Shown: positions 1 through 13,398, counted from the first letter of the stretch. The stretch is DNA of 64,000 nucleotides from Carnegiea gigantea (GCA_029747015.1 JAKOGI010000104.1:731501-795500); one strand, 5' to 3'. Notes: generated from the letters alone by a model not told the origin. Numbers and translations are program-made.

Positions 1-424
1 GTTGTTGAGCATTCATTTGGTGTGTAAATAAGCATTTAGTTTCATATAGCTAGGCATTTTGATTGTTCATATATAAGCAACTAGTTGGAAATTTTGCTCC
101 TAAAATGATCTTACTTTGGGTTTTATCAATACCTACTCTGTTTGGTGTTGGTAACAAAAAGAAAATACCTTGTTACTACTTATAACTTGTGAATATGATT
201 TACAATTTTTACATTCATAAAATTACGTATATAATTCCTATTTTTGATGATAAGGCTGAGACAACTGTAGTTAGCCTAGCATATGAATACTCAAAACCAA
301 CCAAAAAACACTTTTGGACAATATCCTATTGTCTTTATCCTCACTTTTTAACTACTAGTTGTTACTAGTTATCTCAATTTCAAATTCCAAATCAATTTCA
401 TCAAAACCAAAATCAATCAATATC

Positions 425-646
425 ATGCAATCCCCCCCCTCTCTCTCTCTCACTCTCTCACAACAGTTCCAAAACACAGCCATAGGCCCATAACCCAAGT
501 GTCTAGTGTATCCGGGCTGAGCCCATATAAACTGCCCTGCTTCTTTCTGTTCCTCCAACCTCATCACGACTTAACCGAATCTAAAACCCTAAACACTCTC
601 CAGCCCTCGAGTGGATCTCTCTCTTTCTCTCTCCTCCATCGCAACC
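425..646 (+). promoter_or_regulatory. eIF3B promoter and 5' leader with Site II and telo-box motifs
   Basis: Seen: a CT-rich tract (about 425-461), two RGCCCA motifs (485-490 and 520-525, the reverse of the Site II element TGGGCY), a TATA-like CATATAAA (about 523-530) and a telo-box AAACCCTAA (584-592), all within 165 bp of the start codon at 647. Known: Site II elements bound by TCP factors, combined with a telo-box, are the usual promoter layout of plant translation and ribosomal protein genes. Inference: this is the core promoter, with transcription starting about 550-570. Confidence 0.7.
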
Positions 647-3600
647 ATGGCGATGGACATCGAGGCAACAGCAGCTCGACTCGGAGTCGATCTGAGCCAA
701 GTCGATTGGGACTCCATTAGATTGCCTCCTGGCGAAGATTTCGGCGTTGTAAGGTTAGTTTTTTGGAACAAATTCAGCAGTAGTTCAATTCAGTCATTTT
801 GTGGGTTTTTGTTATTGTTGTTTTGATGAGAGATTGATAACGGAAAACAGTGACGATGATGATCTTATGGAGGAGGAAACCTTGGAGTTTGACCAAGGGT
901 TTGGGAATATAGTGGTGGTGGATAATTTGCCGCAAGTGCCAAAGGAGAAGTTTGAGAAGCTTGAAACTGTCATTCGCAAGATTTATGGCCAAATTGGTGT
1001 GATTAAAGAGGATGGTCTTTGGATGCCCACTGATCCTGCCACCGAAAAGACCCTTGGTTATTGCTTTATTGAGTATAATACCCCTCAGGTTGGTTCTTCC
1101 CTCATGCTCTTATGTTTTGGTGGTTTGTGATTTATTCTTTGCCAAGTTCGAATGATTTGATCGAGAAACTTAATGGAAGATAATTCTGTATCCACGTTGT
1201 GTTAGAAAAGGTAGTAGCCTTTAGTTTGGGCTTATTATGTTCAATGCTCTTCAGGAGCTAGATGGGGTAGAATGTTGCATCGCGATAGGGTTTTGTTTGT
1301 GTTGATTAGAGCCGAGAGTTACAGTTCGAGAGCTATTTCAAGCCTTCAATCAATTGGAAGCTACTTTCTTATCACATATAACCCCTTTTTACAAATTTTC
1401 AGGAGTTTTTATTTGCTTTAGAACAAGTATAGCAATAGCTTATTTGGGATTGGGTTGCTTATGTTTATGGTCGGTTCAGTGCTGGGTTGGTGGAGAGGAG
1501 AGGATTTGGTTATTAATCATTTTGTGGTGATATACCTAGTCAACCCAAGGAGAGGGCTTTCAGAGAGCATTTTTCCCCCCTTTGGATAAGGAAAGTATAT
1601 TAATCAAAAGAAAAGATGCAAATAAATCATCATACGTACATTTATTTACGTCTCAAAAAAATGTTATCACAAAAAATGAGCCATATCAAATGAAAAGATC
1701 GGAATCCTTCTTCTTGGAAAAATACAGTCTTCAAACTCTCTTAACGTAATCAAGAGATGTCTCTTCACCATCAAGAGGCGCAAAGCCCATGAAGCCCATG
1801 CTTTATAGATCATAAGAGACCATTCAGGAATAAAAAAGAAAAAACTTTTAAAGGGCCTCGACTCCTCTTTTTGTTTGTGGAAACCTTTCAATCAAGCTAT
1901 TATTAGATGTGAACAAAGCATATTGCTACTATTGAACTCGAGTTTGGAGCTGGAAATCCGAACCCTGGTGACAACAATTTAGTAAGTGCTTTGTTCTCTT
2001 GTCTTCTTTCAGACTTCCTCTTCATCCTCGTTCTCCTCTATTACTGAATAGTCATGGAAGGTTTTTCCTTGTTTCTTTTTGCTTTTTTTGGGGCTTCAAG
2101 GAGGTCGAAAATGATGCATCCTCTAGTGCTATAATGGTACCGAGCCCTTGCTTTTTTTTTTGGTGCTTCTTAATCTCTCTCTCTCTCTCTCTCTCTCCCC
2201 CCCTTTCCTGGTAGGCTGGCAGCATGTGTTATGTTTTTGGAGTTCGATTTATAGTAATCCAATTGAGCTGTGTTTAATGCTTTAATTGTATTTTGTCGTG
2301 TTTAATTGATTCTCTCTCTCTTTTTTTTTTTCCTGGTGGTTGGTGAAAATCACTCATTTGATGCCATTATCTAGCTGTTTTTTGAAGAGATATGGTTTTG
2401 GAGTGATTCTCAAGCATTTTTTATTTTTTAGTAGAAGTGCACTTCGCATCTATAAAGCCCGCACCCCGGGCCTCAGGACTCTTTTTGCTTTTTTGCACCT
2501 CGGGCTTTTTTAATCTAAGATTCCTTTTGAGTAGCTTTAGTTTGCCATTCATCCATTGTTCATCAGAGATGCTATGTCATAGTTGTTGTCTATGTTACTT
2601 GGACTCGTGTATGGGCATCCAGTGTGTACATGTGTCCCACTGTCAAATTCAGCTGCTTTCGGGAAAATTTGTGGTGCTTCAATATAACTTGACGCGTCTA
2701 GTGTCGTACCCTGTCCAAGTATCGGGGGTCCGGCAGGATAAAATGAAGAGTTAGAGCAACATAGGTTGTGTTATACTTGATTGTAATTGTTGGCTCTGCA
2801 TCCTATGCATGGAGAATTATAAGTCATGGATATGCATTAGAGTCCATTTATTTCGTTGAATTTCACCTAGACATCTGAATTGACATTTCTTTTGGGATAG
2901 AAGAGAACCTTCACTTGATTATTAGTATATGCGTTGGAGGATAGTTTAATATTAATGCCGTTGTCATTTAATGTCGTACATTTCTTTTGGAATATCATGA
3001 TTAAAGGTTCCAGTTTTAAGCAATGCCTGGGGAATATTGTTGTTTATAGATTGCCTCCATTTCTTCTCAGATGTTCTGCTATGGATGCGTGTGGCTGTAC
3101 ACGATATCTCCATATATGCATTCATAGGTGTAACATTGAACGGTTGTGTTTAAATCTTTTTAGTTTAATTTTCGACCTGTATAGCTGGTGTATATCTTCC
3201 CTCTTCTTTAACATCCTCCTCACCCCTGCTGTTAAGCAATCAACAACTGCTGGCATACTAGATATTTGCAAATTGGCATGGGCAAACTTTTATTTATTTA
3301 TTTATTCGTCCCTGACCTGTCAGGGTGCTTTTTTGTTTCTGTTTCTGAAAGATTCTTTCGAACAATTTATGTGATGTTATGAATTATATGACTTCCGTCT
3401 CCTCTCACTTTCGTTGGTTTTTTGTACTTAGGAAGCCGAGCTTGCAAGAGACAAGACGCATGGATATAAATTGGACAAGTCCCATATATTTGCTGTTAAT
3501 ATGTTTGATGACATCGAGAAGTTTATGAAAGTGCCAGATGAATGGGCCCCGCCAGAGACAAAGCCATACACTCCTGGGGTAATTTCAATTAGTTTATTGG

Positions 3601-6600
3601 GTGTTTGTGTTTTGTAAGTTGGTGCTTTTTTAACTCATAAATCTTTCGAAGTTTTGTTGCATGAAAATAATGTTAGGGTTAAAGCTATTACAAATGTAAG
3701 ATTGCGGACTCATTTTTTGTTCCTCCAACTGAAATTCGATTACAATCCCTTGTTATCTAGTCTTTAATCGCTGTCAGTTAAGTTCTGTCCTGAAAGTCAG
3801 TGAGAAGGCATGTTCTAGGACACATTGATACTATTCCTTGTATTGGAGAGTGATCATCTTACCTGTTATTTTGATTGAAGTCAATTATCTAAGTTGTCAC
3901 TGTTGCCATGTGTTATCAATACAGTGGTCCGGTACAAGCTGTTGATAGTTATCATTTGTCATTCTTCTGAATTTTTTTTTTTGAAAGGCAAGTTTGCATT
4001 GGACGGAGTTTCTTCAAGAAAATACTGATTTTTGATTAATATGGAAAATTTACTCTCTATCACAGCGGCATATTTTTGACGTGATCTTCGCAGTGGATGT
4101 CTTCTTATCTGTCTTTATAATGATAGTAGTGGTTGTGTCTCACAGTTTTTTTATGGATGCTTGAAAATTGCCCTTTGTGTAATAGTGTATTGTCTTTCTA
4201 CTTTTGAAGTCAATGAGTTTCTTGAGGGTTGTCCTTTTTCTCAATAATACGAGGATTAAAATTGGTATTTGTTGATAGTATTTAAGTTCCGATGGTATTG
4301 AAGGGAATAATTGTTGACAATTGTGGGCCAAAATGTTTTGTCTTCGGCCAAAAGCTCTTGCATACTGTTTGTTCTGTCTAGCTGTTCTTGTGTACTGTCT
4401 TGATGGTTAAAAGTACTGGTGCACCAGTTTTAAGTCATATACTCTTTCAGTACGCGATTCATCCCTTTTTTATCGCCTGTAGAGCATGGCCTTCTATATT
4501 AAAATTGGTTTTCTTCTGGTAGACATCAAGTAATATGCTTCTTTGGCCTTGGTAGGAAAATTTGCAACATTGGCTTACTGATGCCAAAGCACGAGATCAG
4601 TTTGTCATTCGTGCTGGCCAGGATACTGAGGTCTTGTGGAATGATGCCAGACATTTGAAGCCCGATCCTGTTTACAAACGCCCTGTAATGTCTTCAACCC
4701 TGCCATTCTGTGAGGCATAAGCTTTATAATGTTTGTAGCCTGGAAAAAAAGGAAAAAGAAAATACAAAAAGCTATGCGATGCTTCTACCATTAAGACATA
4801 AATAAAGCATTGGTTCTGTTCCTAGGGACACTGACATGAGTGCAACAAAGAAGCATAGCAACTACCCTATTTTTGGAGAAGGGAATTGACAGACTCTGCT
4901 ATTTCTTTATCTTAATGTTGGCAGTTCTGGACTGAGAGCTTTGTTCAGTGGTCCCCATTGGGCACTTACTTGGCTACCATCCATCGACAAGGTGCCGCTG
5001 TTTGGGGAGGTGCTTCCACTTTCAATCGCCTTATGCGTTATGCTCATCCTCAGGTTGCTTTCTGGTCTCTGCTTGGTGTTCATTCTGATCCAATGATTTT
5101 TTCTAAATGTTCTTGCTAAATGCCAAATGCATTTGCATCTAATTGCAGGTCAAATTGATTGACTTCTCTCCTGGAGAGAAATATCTGGTCACCTACAGCA
5201 GCCATGAACCTAGCAATCCTCGTGATACACATGTGAGTTTGTTGCTTTTCTCACAACTCTCCACTCAGCCACCCCCCCCAGACGCACAAAAAGAAAGAAC
5301 TGGTACAAAAAAGGAAGGAAAGAAAATAGATTGAACAGAAATGGGAAGGAGAACATACTATTTCTTTCTTGTAATTGGCCTGCTTGCATTTTTGAAATTG
5401 TGGACATCTCTGACATGGATTAGTATTCCAGAGGGTTGTGATCAATATCTTTGATGTAAGAACGGGAAAAGTGATGAGAGATTTCAAAGGAAGTGCTGAT
5501 GAGTTTGCTGTTGGAGGGACTGGTGGCTTGACTGGTGTCTCATGGCCTATTTTCAGGTGATATCCTGTGATATGAGTGTGGAATCTTTGGATAGCATTTC
5601 TTGTGTTACTTATGCAGATATCTCTTGAGTAGGTGGGCCGGTGGAAGAGATGATAAATATTTTGCCAGAATTGGTAAAAATGTGGTGTCTGTTTATGAAA
5701 CAGAAACCTTCACTCTTATTGACAAGAAGTCCATAAAGGTGGAAAATGTTATGGACTTCAGCTGGTCCCCCACAGATCCTATACTGGCACTGTTTGTTCC
5801 AGAGCTTGGTAACCAACCAGCTAAGGTGAGTTCTTTCTTGTTTGTCTTTTTTGCTTCTTTTATTGCATTTACTCGCTGTGATGAAGAAAAAAGTTAATGA
5901 AACTGGATTCAAATGGGTGTATGCCTGATCTTGTCTCCTCGTTATGGTTGACCGACTGATTTTTCTGCTCATTTCAGGTGAGTCTGTATCAGATTCCAAG
6001 CAAAGAGGAGATTAGGCAGAAGAACCTCTTCAGTGTCAGTGATTGTAAGATGTACTGGCAAAGCACTGGAGAGTACCTGGCTGTTAAAGTTGACAGGTAT
6101 ACCAAAACCAAGAAAAGCACGTACACTGGCTTTGAGCTATTCCGGATCAAGGAAAGAGATATACCAATTGAAGTTTTGGAGCTTGAAAACAAGAATGACA
6201 AAATTATTGCATTTGCCTGGGAGCCCAAGGGTCATAGATTTGCGGTAATCCATGGTGATAACCCCAGGCCTGACATAAGTTTCTACTCGATGAAGACTGC
6301 TCACAACACAAGCCGAGTTTCCAAGCTAACAACTCTCAAAAGCAAGCAGGCAAATGCTCTTTACTGGTCACCCAGTGGAAAGTATCTTATATTAGCAGGG
6401 TTGAAGGGTTTCAATGGACAGCTGGAGTTTTACAATGTTGATGAGCTTGAAACTATGGCCACTGCTGAGCATTTCATGTGTACTGATATAGAGTGGGATC
6501 CTACTGGAAGGTAACCATTGATTTTGGTATCTTGACTAAAAAATATGCTTTGCTAGTTGCCTTGATTATATAGCCTGAGGGTTTCTGTCTTTGACCATTT

Positions 6601-7593
6601 CTGAACAAACCTTGCTTTGCCTCTCTCTTTCCCAGATATGTTGCAACCTCTGTTACTTCAGTTCATGAGATGGAGAATGGATTTAACATTTGGTCCTTCA
6701 ACGGAAAGCTGCTGTATAGGATACTAAAGGATCATTTCTTCCAGGTAACAATTATTAATCTGCCTTTACAACCCATCGTTTGAGGCTGTTGTCTGGTTTT
6801 GTCAGTGTTTACTTCTGAACATAAGGGTTAGAAGCATAAACTTTCATGTATGCCTTTGCGATTTGCTGATGTGGTTGTTGTTCTGTGGTCTATGATGAGA
6901 TGTGGTCACTGATATGATCTTTCGTGGCTGGCTGTTGATAGCTAGCTCTCTTCTTCATTTCCATGTCCATAAAAGAACCTGCTATGTGGTTCTCTTTTGT
7001 TGCGTGATACCATTAAGCTTGTTCTCTATGAGTCGTTGAAAGCCTTTTTTGAGTGCTTCCGGTCCTTGAATGCGAGCTCAAGTATTATGTGCTTCACGTA
7101 TTAATGTGTTATGTCATGAATAGAGTAATTAACCAGCATCCAATGGCCGATTAGGTTAGCGAGTGCAATGGCAAGACCTTTTCTTTGATACTGTTCCAGA
7201 ACCTGACAGTACCAACTTGATATCTGAGTGTTGGAATTTTTGGTGCTTCAGTTTTCCTGGCGCCCTAGGCCACCATCTTTCTTGAGCCCAGAAAAGGAGG
7301 AGGAAATAGCAAAGAATTTGAAGAAATACAGCAAGAAGTACGAAGCAGAGGACCAAGACGTGTCCATGCTATTGAGCGAACAAGACCGTGAGAAGAGGAG
7401 GTTGTTGAAGGAAGAATGGGAGTCATGGGTTAATAAATGGAAGAAGTATCATGAAGAGGAGAAATTGGAGAGGGAGAAGTTGAGAGATGGGGAAGTCAGC
7501 GACGAAGAGGAAGAATATGAAGCCAAAGAAGTGGAATACGAAGAAATACTCGATGTTCACGAAGAAATTGTATCCTTTGATTTTGAGCAGTAG
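647..7593 (+). CDS. EIF3B: Eukaryotic translation initiation factor 3 subunit B (eIF3B), 11 coding exons
   Basis: Scaffold subunit of the cytosolic eIF3 complex, which binds the 40S ribosome and supports mRNA recruitment and scanning. My exon model: 647-753, 851-1088, 3432-3578, 4556-4684, 4925-5053, 5149-5232, 5432-5556, 5633-5825, 5978-6510, 6636-6744, 7252-7593. All introns are GT-AG, phases match across every junction, and the sum is 2136 nt (711 residues plus stop), the usual plant eIF3B length. Order: acidic N-terminus; RRM about residues 55-140 with RNP2-like VVVDNLP and RNP1-like LGYCFIEY; a WD40-like propeller about 170-590 with repeated W-S-P-x-G/T blades (VQWSPLGTYL, FSWSPTDP, LYWSPSGKYL, IEWDPTGRY); then a charged helical tail (KEEEIAKNLKKYSKKY, GEVSDEEEEYEAKEVEYEE) that in the family contacts eIF3I and eIF3G. 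ATG 647 is chosen because it lies in the MDIEA-type N-terminus typical of plants; a second ATG follows at 653. Intron 2 is unusually long (2343 bp). Confidence 0.96.
1089..3431 (+). other. Long intron 2 of eIF3B
   Basis: No coding exon fits here. The intron holds T-rich stretches, a CT microsatellite (about 2174-2206) and a GC-rich block at about 2440-2510 with GCCCG and CGGGC motifs facing each other (GCCCGCACCCCGGGCCTC, then CCTCGGGC), which looks like a small mobile-element fragment. The other introns are 76-980 bp. Confidence 0.6.
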
Positions 7594-9500
7594 AGTTAGT
7601 GAGGACATACAGCCTTGTTCGCAGTGGAGAGCCAAGCCATTTGACCCGGTAGTGTTTTCCTCATCCCAGAAAAAGAAATCGAATCTGTAGCCTTTCTGTA
7701 GTTATATTATCTTGTAGGGATCCAATCTTGGCAAGAGATTCTCTTCTGGTGCATTTTTGTTTGTCTTTTGCAATCTGAAAGAATTTTGTTCTTGAGGGAG
7801 ATGATGTTAATTTTACCCGTACAATGCAGATTCTACTCTGGTGTTATTTGTCCAATTTTTATGCCTGTGTTAATTTGTTGGGTGTATTGATGTTTAGATT
7901 GATAGGTCCATGAAACTTGCAAGAGGGGATCATGCTTTATTAGGCAGCAACCCGAATAGCAAGTGTTTGGAGGTATAGACTATTGATGACGCCGAGCACC
8001 TTGATCTTTTGATGAAATTGCCAATTGGGATTAAGCTTGTTCTTGTGCTCGGTGTGTTGCGGAGTTGACATCTAAGAAGAGTGGGTAGTGTTCTATTGGT
8101 ATGATGTCGGGCACTCTATAACTGACCTTGTCAAGCGAAATAATGATGTTGATTCTGAAATGAGACTACGACTCTTGAGCATTAATCGGACTTCCGGTGT
8201 GATTCTTGAGCATTAATCGGACATCTAGTGTTTAGTTTTTCGCCCGATGTAATGAACGACTATTAGCACTCGTGTTAAATTGTTAAATTTAGTAGTCCTA
8301 GGCATTGCAACTCGGAAATGATTAGTTAATGTATTATATTTCTTTTTGTGGCTTTTTTGAACTTTAAAAAGAAAAGAAACATTGACAATCAAGTGTTACA
8401 TCGAGTGTGAAGCAAAATGTGATTTAAGGATGAAGGGGAAAAAAAAAGAGGCTAGCATACATGGTGAATATGATGTGGATTCGAATGCGAGGAATATAGA
8501 CCGTGAATCTACATGGAATGTGATGTTATACAGAGGAAAAGTGAATTTCAATCTTTTTTTTTTTTTAAAATCTCCAACGATCTCCTCAAGTGGGTTTCTG
8601 AGTCTGCAGATTTTGTTTTCTAGCACTCAAGATAGAATAAAAGGAGTGGATTGTTAATATCTCTTCAGCTATCGAAAGCAACGTGCAAAGTCATTGGGAG
8701 AGTGAAAGGATTGTGTTTTTTGACAAAACATTCAATCACTTACATGAATATTTCTGTAAGGCGGAATGACTCCTCATGCCCGATGAGACACATCATGTGT
8801 GATTATCTCCAAGGAAGCCCTATAATTAGTTACTTCCAATTTCCTGCCAAACCCCACCACAGACAAAGGAAAAGAAAACAACGAAGAAGACAATGGTGTA
8901 GGGAGGATTGCAATAATGATAAAAGCTTCAAATGATGGATACACAATTACAGCTACCAAATTGACTGAGGTACTACAATCATGAACTATATGTGCTAAAA
9001 GGAAGTTTGGAGTATCAAGCTTGGTGAGCAATGAAGTGATACTCAAGAAGCGCATTCTTTATGAATACGATGTGAATGAGGGTTGTAATTTGTTTTGCCA
9101 CAATGTCAGCATACTTCACAGACTACTAGTGGGAGACTAGGAGATATGGTTCCTCTTGTAACTTGACACTCATAGAAACCTATTTATCTTTCTTAGATAT
9201 TATAAATTTGGATTAGCTTTTGGACCACCCCCCCAAAAAACAACGTTATTGACCTCATATGTCGTTAAGTAATTTTAAGAATTGTAATATTGATATCAAT
9301 CTCATAAGTCATAATCAATTAAACCCCTTCGCAGAGGTGTCGTGCATAACCAATAAACCAAAAATTGGTTAGCAGATTTCTCTGCTGCGACTCTTCCATA
9401 GTTACATTGAATAAGAAAAATAGTTAGTGAATATGAAACTGTGAGACAAAGGTTAATCCATCCATTGAGATTAGTTTTCATGAAAACTCAAGGCAGTCAA
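7594..9500. other. 3' UTR of eIF3B and intergenic DNA
   Basis: The first few hundred bases are probably the eIF3B 3' UTR. A clean polyadenylation signal is not obvious. Beyond about 7900 I recognise no gene. A short direct repeat with the core TTGAGCATTAATCGGAC occurs at about 8174 and 8206. The open frames here are short and resemble no known protein. Confidence 0.4.
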
Positions 9501-9519
9501 AAATTAAAACAAAAAATTT

Positions 9520-9811
9520 ACATTATGGTTGGATTGAGGGGAGAGAAGGGGAGGTGAGGGGAATGAAGGTTAATGAACTCTCATTCCTTATTGTTTAGGG
9601 ATGGTAAATGAGGGGGAGAGAAGGGGAAACATTTCACACTCATTCCTCGCCCCCATTCCCCTCATTTTTATTCATCCTCAAATTGAAGGGGAAATGAGGG
9701 GAAATGAAGATTTTTAATAGTTCTTTCCCCTTTTCCTCCATCCCCTCTTCTAATATATTCAAACAAGGTCAGTACAAACTATCTTCTTTTCCATTCCTTC
9801 CCCGTCATTAC
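9520..9811. mobile_element. G-rich MITE-like element, left part (split by the Copia insertion)
   Basis: The segment alternates GAGGGGAGAGAAGGGG-type and CCCCTCATTTT-type stretches on one strand, so it can fold on itself. The sequence just right of the Copia element (19169-19225) is rich in CTTCCCCTCTC and ends in GAAGCCAAACAGTGT. Reverse-complemented, that resembles the start of this block (GGTTGGATTGAGGGGAGAGAAGGGG). I infer one inverted-repeat element of about 350 bp cut in two by the later retrotransposon. Confidence 0.5.
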
Positions 9812-11147
9812 TGTTAGATTTACTCACACAAGGACACAAGAGGGGGTGAATTGTATCTACCAGTTTTTTTTTGATTTTCTCAAAACACTCGTCAGAACTG
9901 TTTGTAACGCGTGTTTGCAGTGAAGCAGAAACAAGTATAATTGCGAAAATAATAAAAGAGACACAATAATTTTTTCGTGGAAAACCACCTCTGGCCCAAT
10001 TGAGGTGTAAAAACCACGACCTACCTCACTAGGATTTCAGCAACACTTTTACTAACACGGGTCGAATTCGTTACACATGTAAGTCACTCATGACTGCGTC
10101 ACACACGTAACTTAGTCTCTCCCGAGACCCCCGTTACAAACACATAACTACTTGAGAACTAGCCACACACCATGTCCAAAGTCTCCCAAGACTTGAACAC
10201 ACTCTAATCTCACTTATGATAGAGGAGAATAGAAAAACACCTTACTTTGAATGCTTCTAAATAAGTTGAATATAAGGTACAATACAATCCCTATTATGCC
10301 AATATAGATGACTCAATTTAGCACACTTCTTGAAGGGGTTTCAATCAGAAAATTTTCTCATAGAAAACTCGATTTTGCTCCTTGAAAAACCATGAATGAA
10401 AACGTTGAGAGGCAAGAGATTATATACCCACGGAATACTTGTGCTGCAAGTATATGAGAGGTTTTGGGTTTTAGCAATAATTCTCAAAAATAATCAGTAT
10501 TCCAAATGGAATTGAATCTCTCACCATTATCTTTTTTTGAAAATCATATCTTAAAGGTTAAGATAAAAACTTTTGATAGTATCTTTTTAAAAAAACAATA
10601 TTATTCAGTGAAGGACTCTTTGTAAGATAAAATATTATCAGAAAATCAATCCCAAATATGTTAGGAATTTTGACAGTAGAAAAATACTTGAAAATCTTTG
10701 GGACAAGAGTTTTATACGTTGTCCTTAGAACACTGCAGACCTGATTGCTCAAACTATTTTGAGCAGTGTTCTGAGTTAACGCAAGAAATTCCTTCTAGGT
10801 GAGTGTTAAGTCAAGATCTTCTAATTGGCATATTAAAAAGAATCTAAAAAATAAAACCAATACTAAGCCTAAGACTCTTGTTATCAGCTGAACTCCTTTT
10901 ACATGATTTTAATGTTCCATGTGACGCTCCAATGCTCCGTGCTCAGAACTGTTCTGAGGTAATGTTCTCAGATTCTTGCGCATGTTATCAACTTTGATGC
11001 TCTACGCTCATTCAAACTGTTCTCAAGGGTGTTTGCAACCTGTCTCAACACACAATTCTAGCACACTACTCCAGCATAGGATGATAGCATATTGACCGGT
11101 ATATTTGGGTTGTTATAATCAAAACCTTACACATGATTGTTTCAACA
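9812..11147 (-). repeat. 3' LTR of the Copia element
   Basis: Direct copy of 17827-19168. It begins TGTTAG and ends TTTCAACA on the + strand, so it has the TG...CA ends of an LTR. The next bases (11148-11162) are the polypurine tract on the minus strand. Confidence 0.92.
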
Positions 11148-11162
11148 AATTTTCCCTTTTTG
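11148..11162 (-). other. Polypurine tract of the Copia element
   Basis: On the minus strand the bases next to the 3' LTR read AAAAAGGGAAAATT, a purine-rich primer for plus-strand DNA synthesis. Confidence 0.75.
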
Positions 11163-11625
11163 ATGATGACAAACCAAGTGACCATCAAAGTGCGACAAAG
11201 TAAAGGGCAAAAACATTGGTACCAAAATAGTAATTTAAGGAGGCCAATGCACACACGAGATACAGCAAGAGTAAGAATCAGCCTAAAACAGGCAGACCAA
11301 TCAAAGCATGATCATACTTATCTTCTCCCTTTTGACATCATCGAAAAGGTCGAGGGACCCATCTGCATAAATTCAATAGGGATGCACCCACCACCCAGGT
11401 AATGAGGGAAAATAACAGCAATACAAGTCAAGTATATAGTATATAAAGATATTGGCCATCCCAGTCATGCACAAACACACAACAGTATTAGCAGACAAAG
11501 GCATAGCATAAACCAAATTCAGATAAAATCAGACATAACCATTGGCAATCACAAGCACAATCAAGTTTATCCGAACAAAGAAGAAAACAGTGTTGTTGAA
11601 AACAAGACAAGCATCAGGGCTGAGA

Positions 11626-13398
11626 TCAGGGAGAAGGAGAGGAAGGAGCAATTTTGGCCGCGAGGGCAGAAAGAGCACGTAGAATATCCTCATGGCGCTG
11701 TGCATTCAAGGCCTTTTCTTCACTGAGTTCGTGCTTCACTTCAGCAATCTCCCCCTTCAGATGGAGCTGGTCCTGTACTAGTGCCTCAACCGTGGATGTG
11801 CTGGAAGAGGCAGCCTCGCTGGGATCAGGATTGGGACCAGGGTCAAAAGGTGTTTTGGGTCCTTGTTCTAACACTGTACCATCACTCTTCTTTACTGTGA
11901 ACCCACACCCAAGCAAAGTGTTGCTCCCTATCTCGTCTGTAACCTGGAATCCCACTCTCTTTTGCAAGGGAATCCCAAGTGTCTCAAAAACTGAAGTCAG
12001 AAGGAAGCCATAGCCTATATCATGACTCTTAGAGGTGTTTGTAATACGTGCAATATGACTAATCATGATGACGGGTAGATTAATTTGCTCCCCCCGATCT
12101 AGTAGGTTTGTATAACACATATCCATGGGATCCGCAAGATTGCATCCCTAACCCCGGGGAATCACATTCTTAATCACAAACCACAACAATAGCCTATGCA
12201 AAGGCATCATTTTCCCCTTTTGCACAGACCGGGGAGTAGTCAAATCAAGTTATTGGGCAAGCTTTCGGATCAATTCTAACAGTCGTCCATCACCTAGTAC
12301 GCTCTTATCCTCACGCACATACACATCAAACCCCTTGGATGGCACCCCAAGCCAATCTCCTAAGTTATCAGTATCGAAGTGTAGCTCATGGCCATTAACT
12401 GAGCTTGTCACCATCCCACTAGTGACCACACAATTGGTGTAGAATTCAGCCAATTCAGGTACAGAACATCCCTGTTTAGTGTTTGTAAACAAATCTAACC
12501 AACCCTAGGCTTCAATTTTTCTAGGAACACTCCCATCCCCTGTTCCTGAAAGTATGATACCTTAATCATTTTCCCTCTAACCCCAGTTTTATGAAAAAAG
12601 TGTCTGTACCTTTCCCCCAGTGTCATGGTTTTTCTAGCTTTCCATTTCTGTGGTTCATCACTTTCTTCATCAAGATCGAATGCCTGTTCTGGAGATCCCC
12701 GTTTCAGGGCAGGTTTCTTGGTGGAAACAGGTGTGGGAGGTGTTTTGGCTGTTGGTTTGACAGGTGTTTTGAGGAGTGGTTTGGTAGTTTGAGGAGTTGG
12801 TTTGGGTTTCCTTACAGACCTTTCAATCTTGTCCTCGGGTTCTCGGTGAGATGGCAGGACCTGAACTTCGAGTTTGAGGCCGCCGTATAGATGTGGTGAA
12901 AGGCACATTGGATGTGGTTATGGTCTTTATTCGGCGCTTGATAGCCGGTTTGACTGATGTTTGGTAGGTTGTTTTCACGGTCCCCTTGAACCGTATAAGG
13001 GGTTCATCCTCATCAACGTCACACACGGGAGCATCATTCAAGAAGGGCTCCTCAACCCAATCTTCAACAAACACAGACTCCTCAATCTTTTCAGTTGATT
13101 TTGACTCGGTCACACCGGGTTCATATAATACCAATTCCCATCCCAAGATCGGTTTGACAGGGGGTATGTTATCAAGATTGACTCCTACTTGTCTCAAATC
13201 GATACTTTTCAAGAACGGAAAGATGAAGAGAGAAATACCATAAGTGGGCACAAGGGTAGCTTCTGCCGGCGATGTTGGTGACGCCGTGATTATGTCTAGT
13301 AATTTTTCTCCCCTTTTTATTGATTTCTTGGCCTAAAGTGAGCTTGGGTGACGCGCCTTGCGACCGGAGGATGCGCTGCTGCCATGGGTGCGTGCCAT
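11626..13398 (-). pseudogene. Extra 3' ORF of the Copia element (plant transposon protein domain), broken
   Basis: This ORF lies between RNase H and the 3' LTR, where Sireviruses carry an env-like or additional ORF. It opens at 13398 with MARTHGSSASSGRK, meets a stop after 21 codons, then continues as pieces 13251-12823, 12908-12495, 12492-12250 and 12126-11626. The frame shifts by one base near 12500. Visible parts: a basic N-terminus; an acidic linker; a K/P/T-rich stretch (about 12700-12830) with repeated KPT and KTP; a central segment with LGDWLGVP and GRLLELIRKLAQ that resembles the putative plant transposon protein family; and a C-terminal coiled coil followed by an S/P-rich tail. I see no convincing signal peptide or membrane segment, so calling it an envelope gene would go beyond the evidence. 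Confidence 0.7.
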
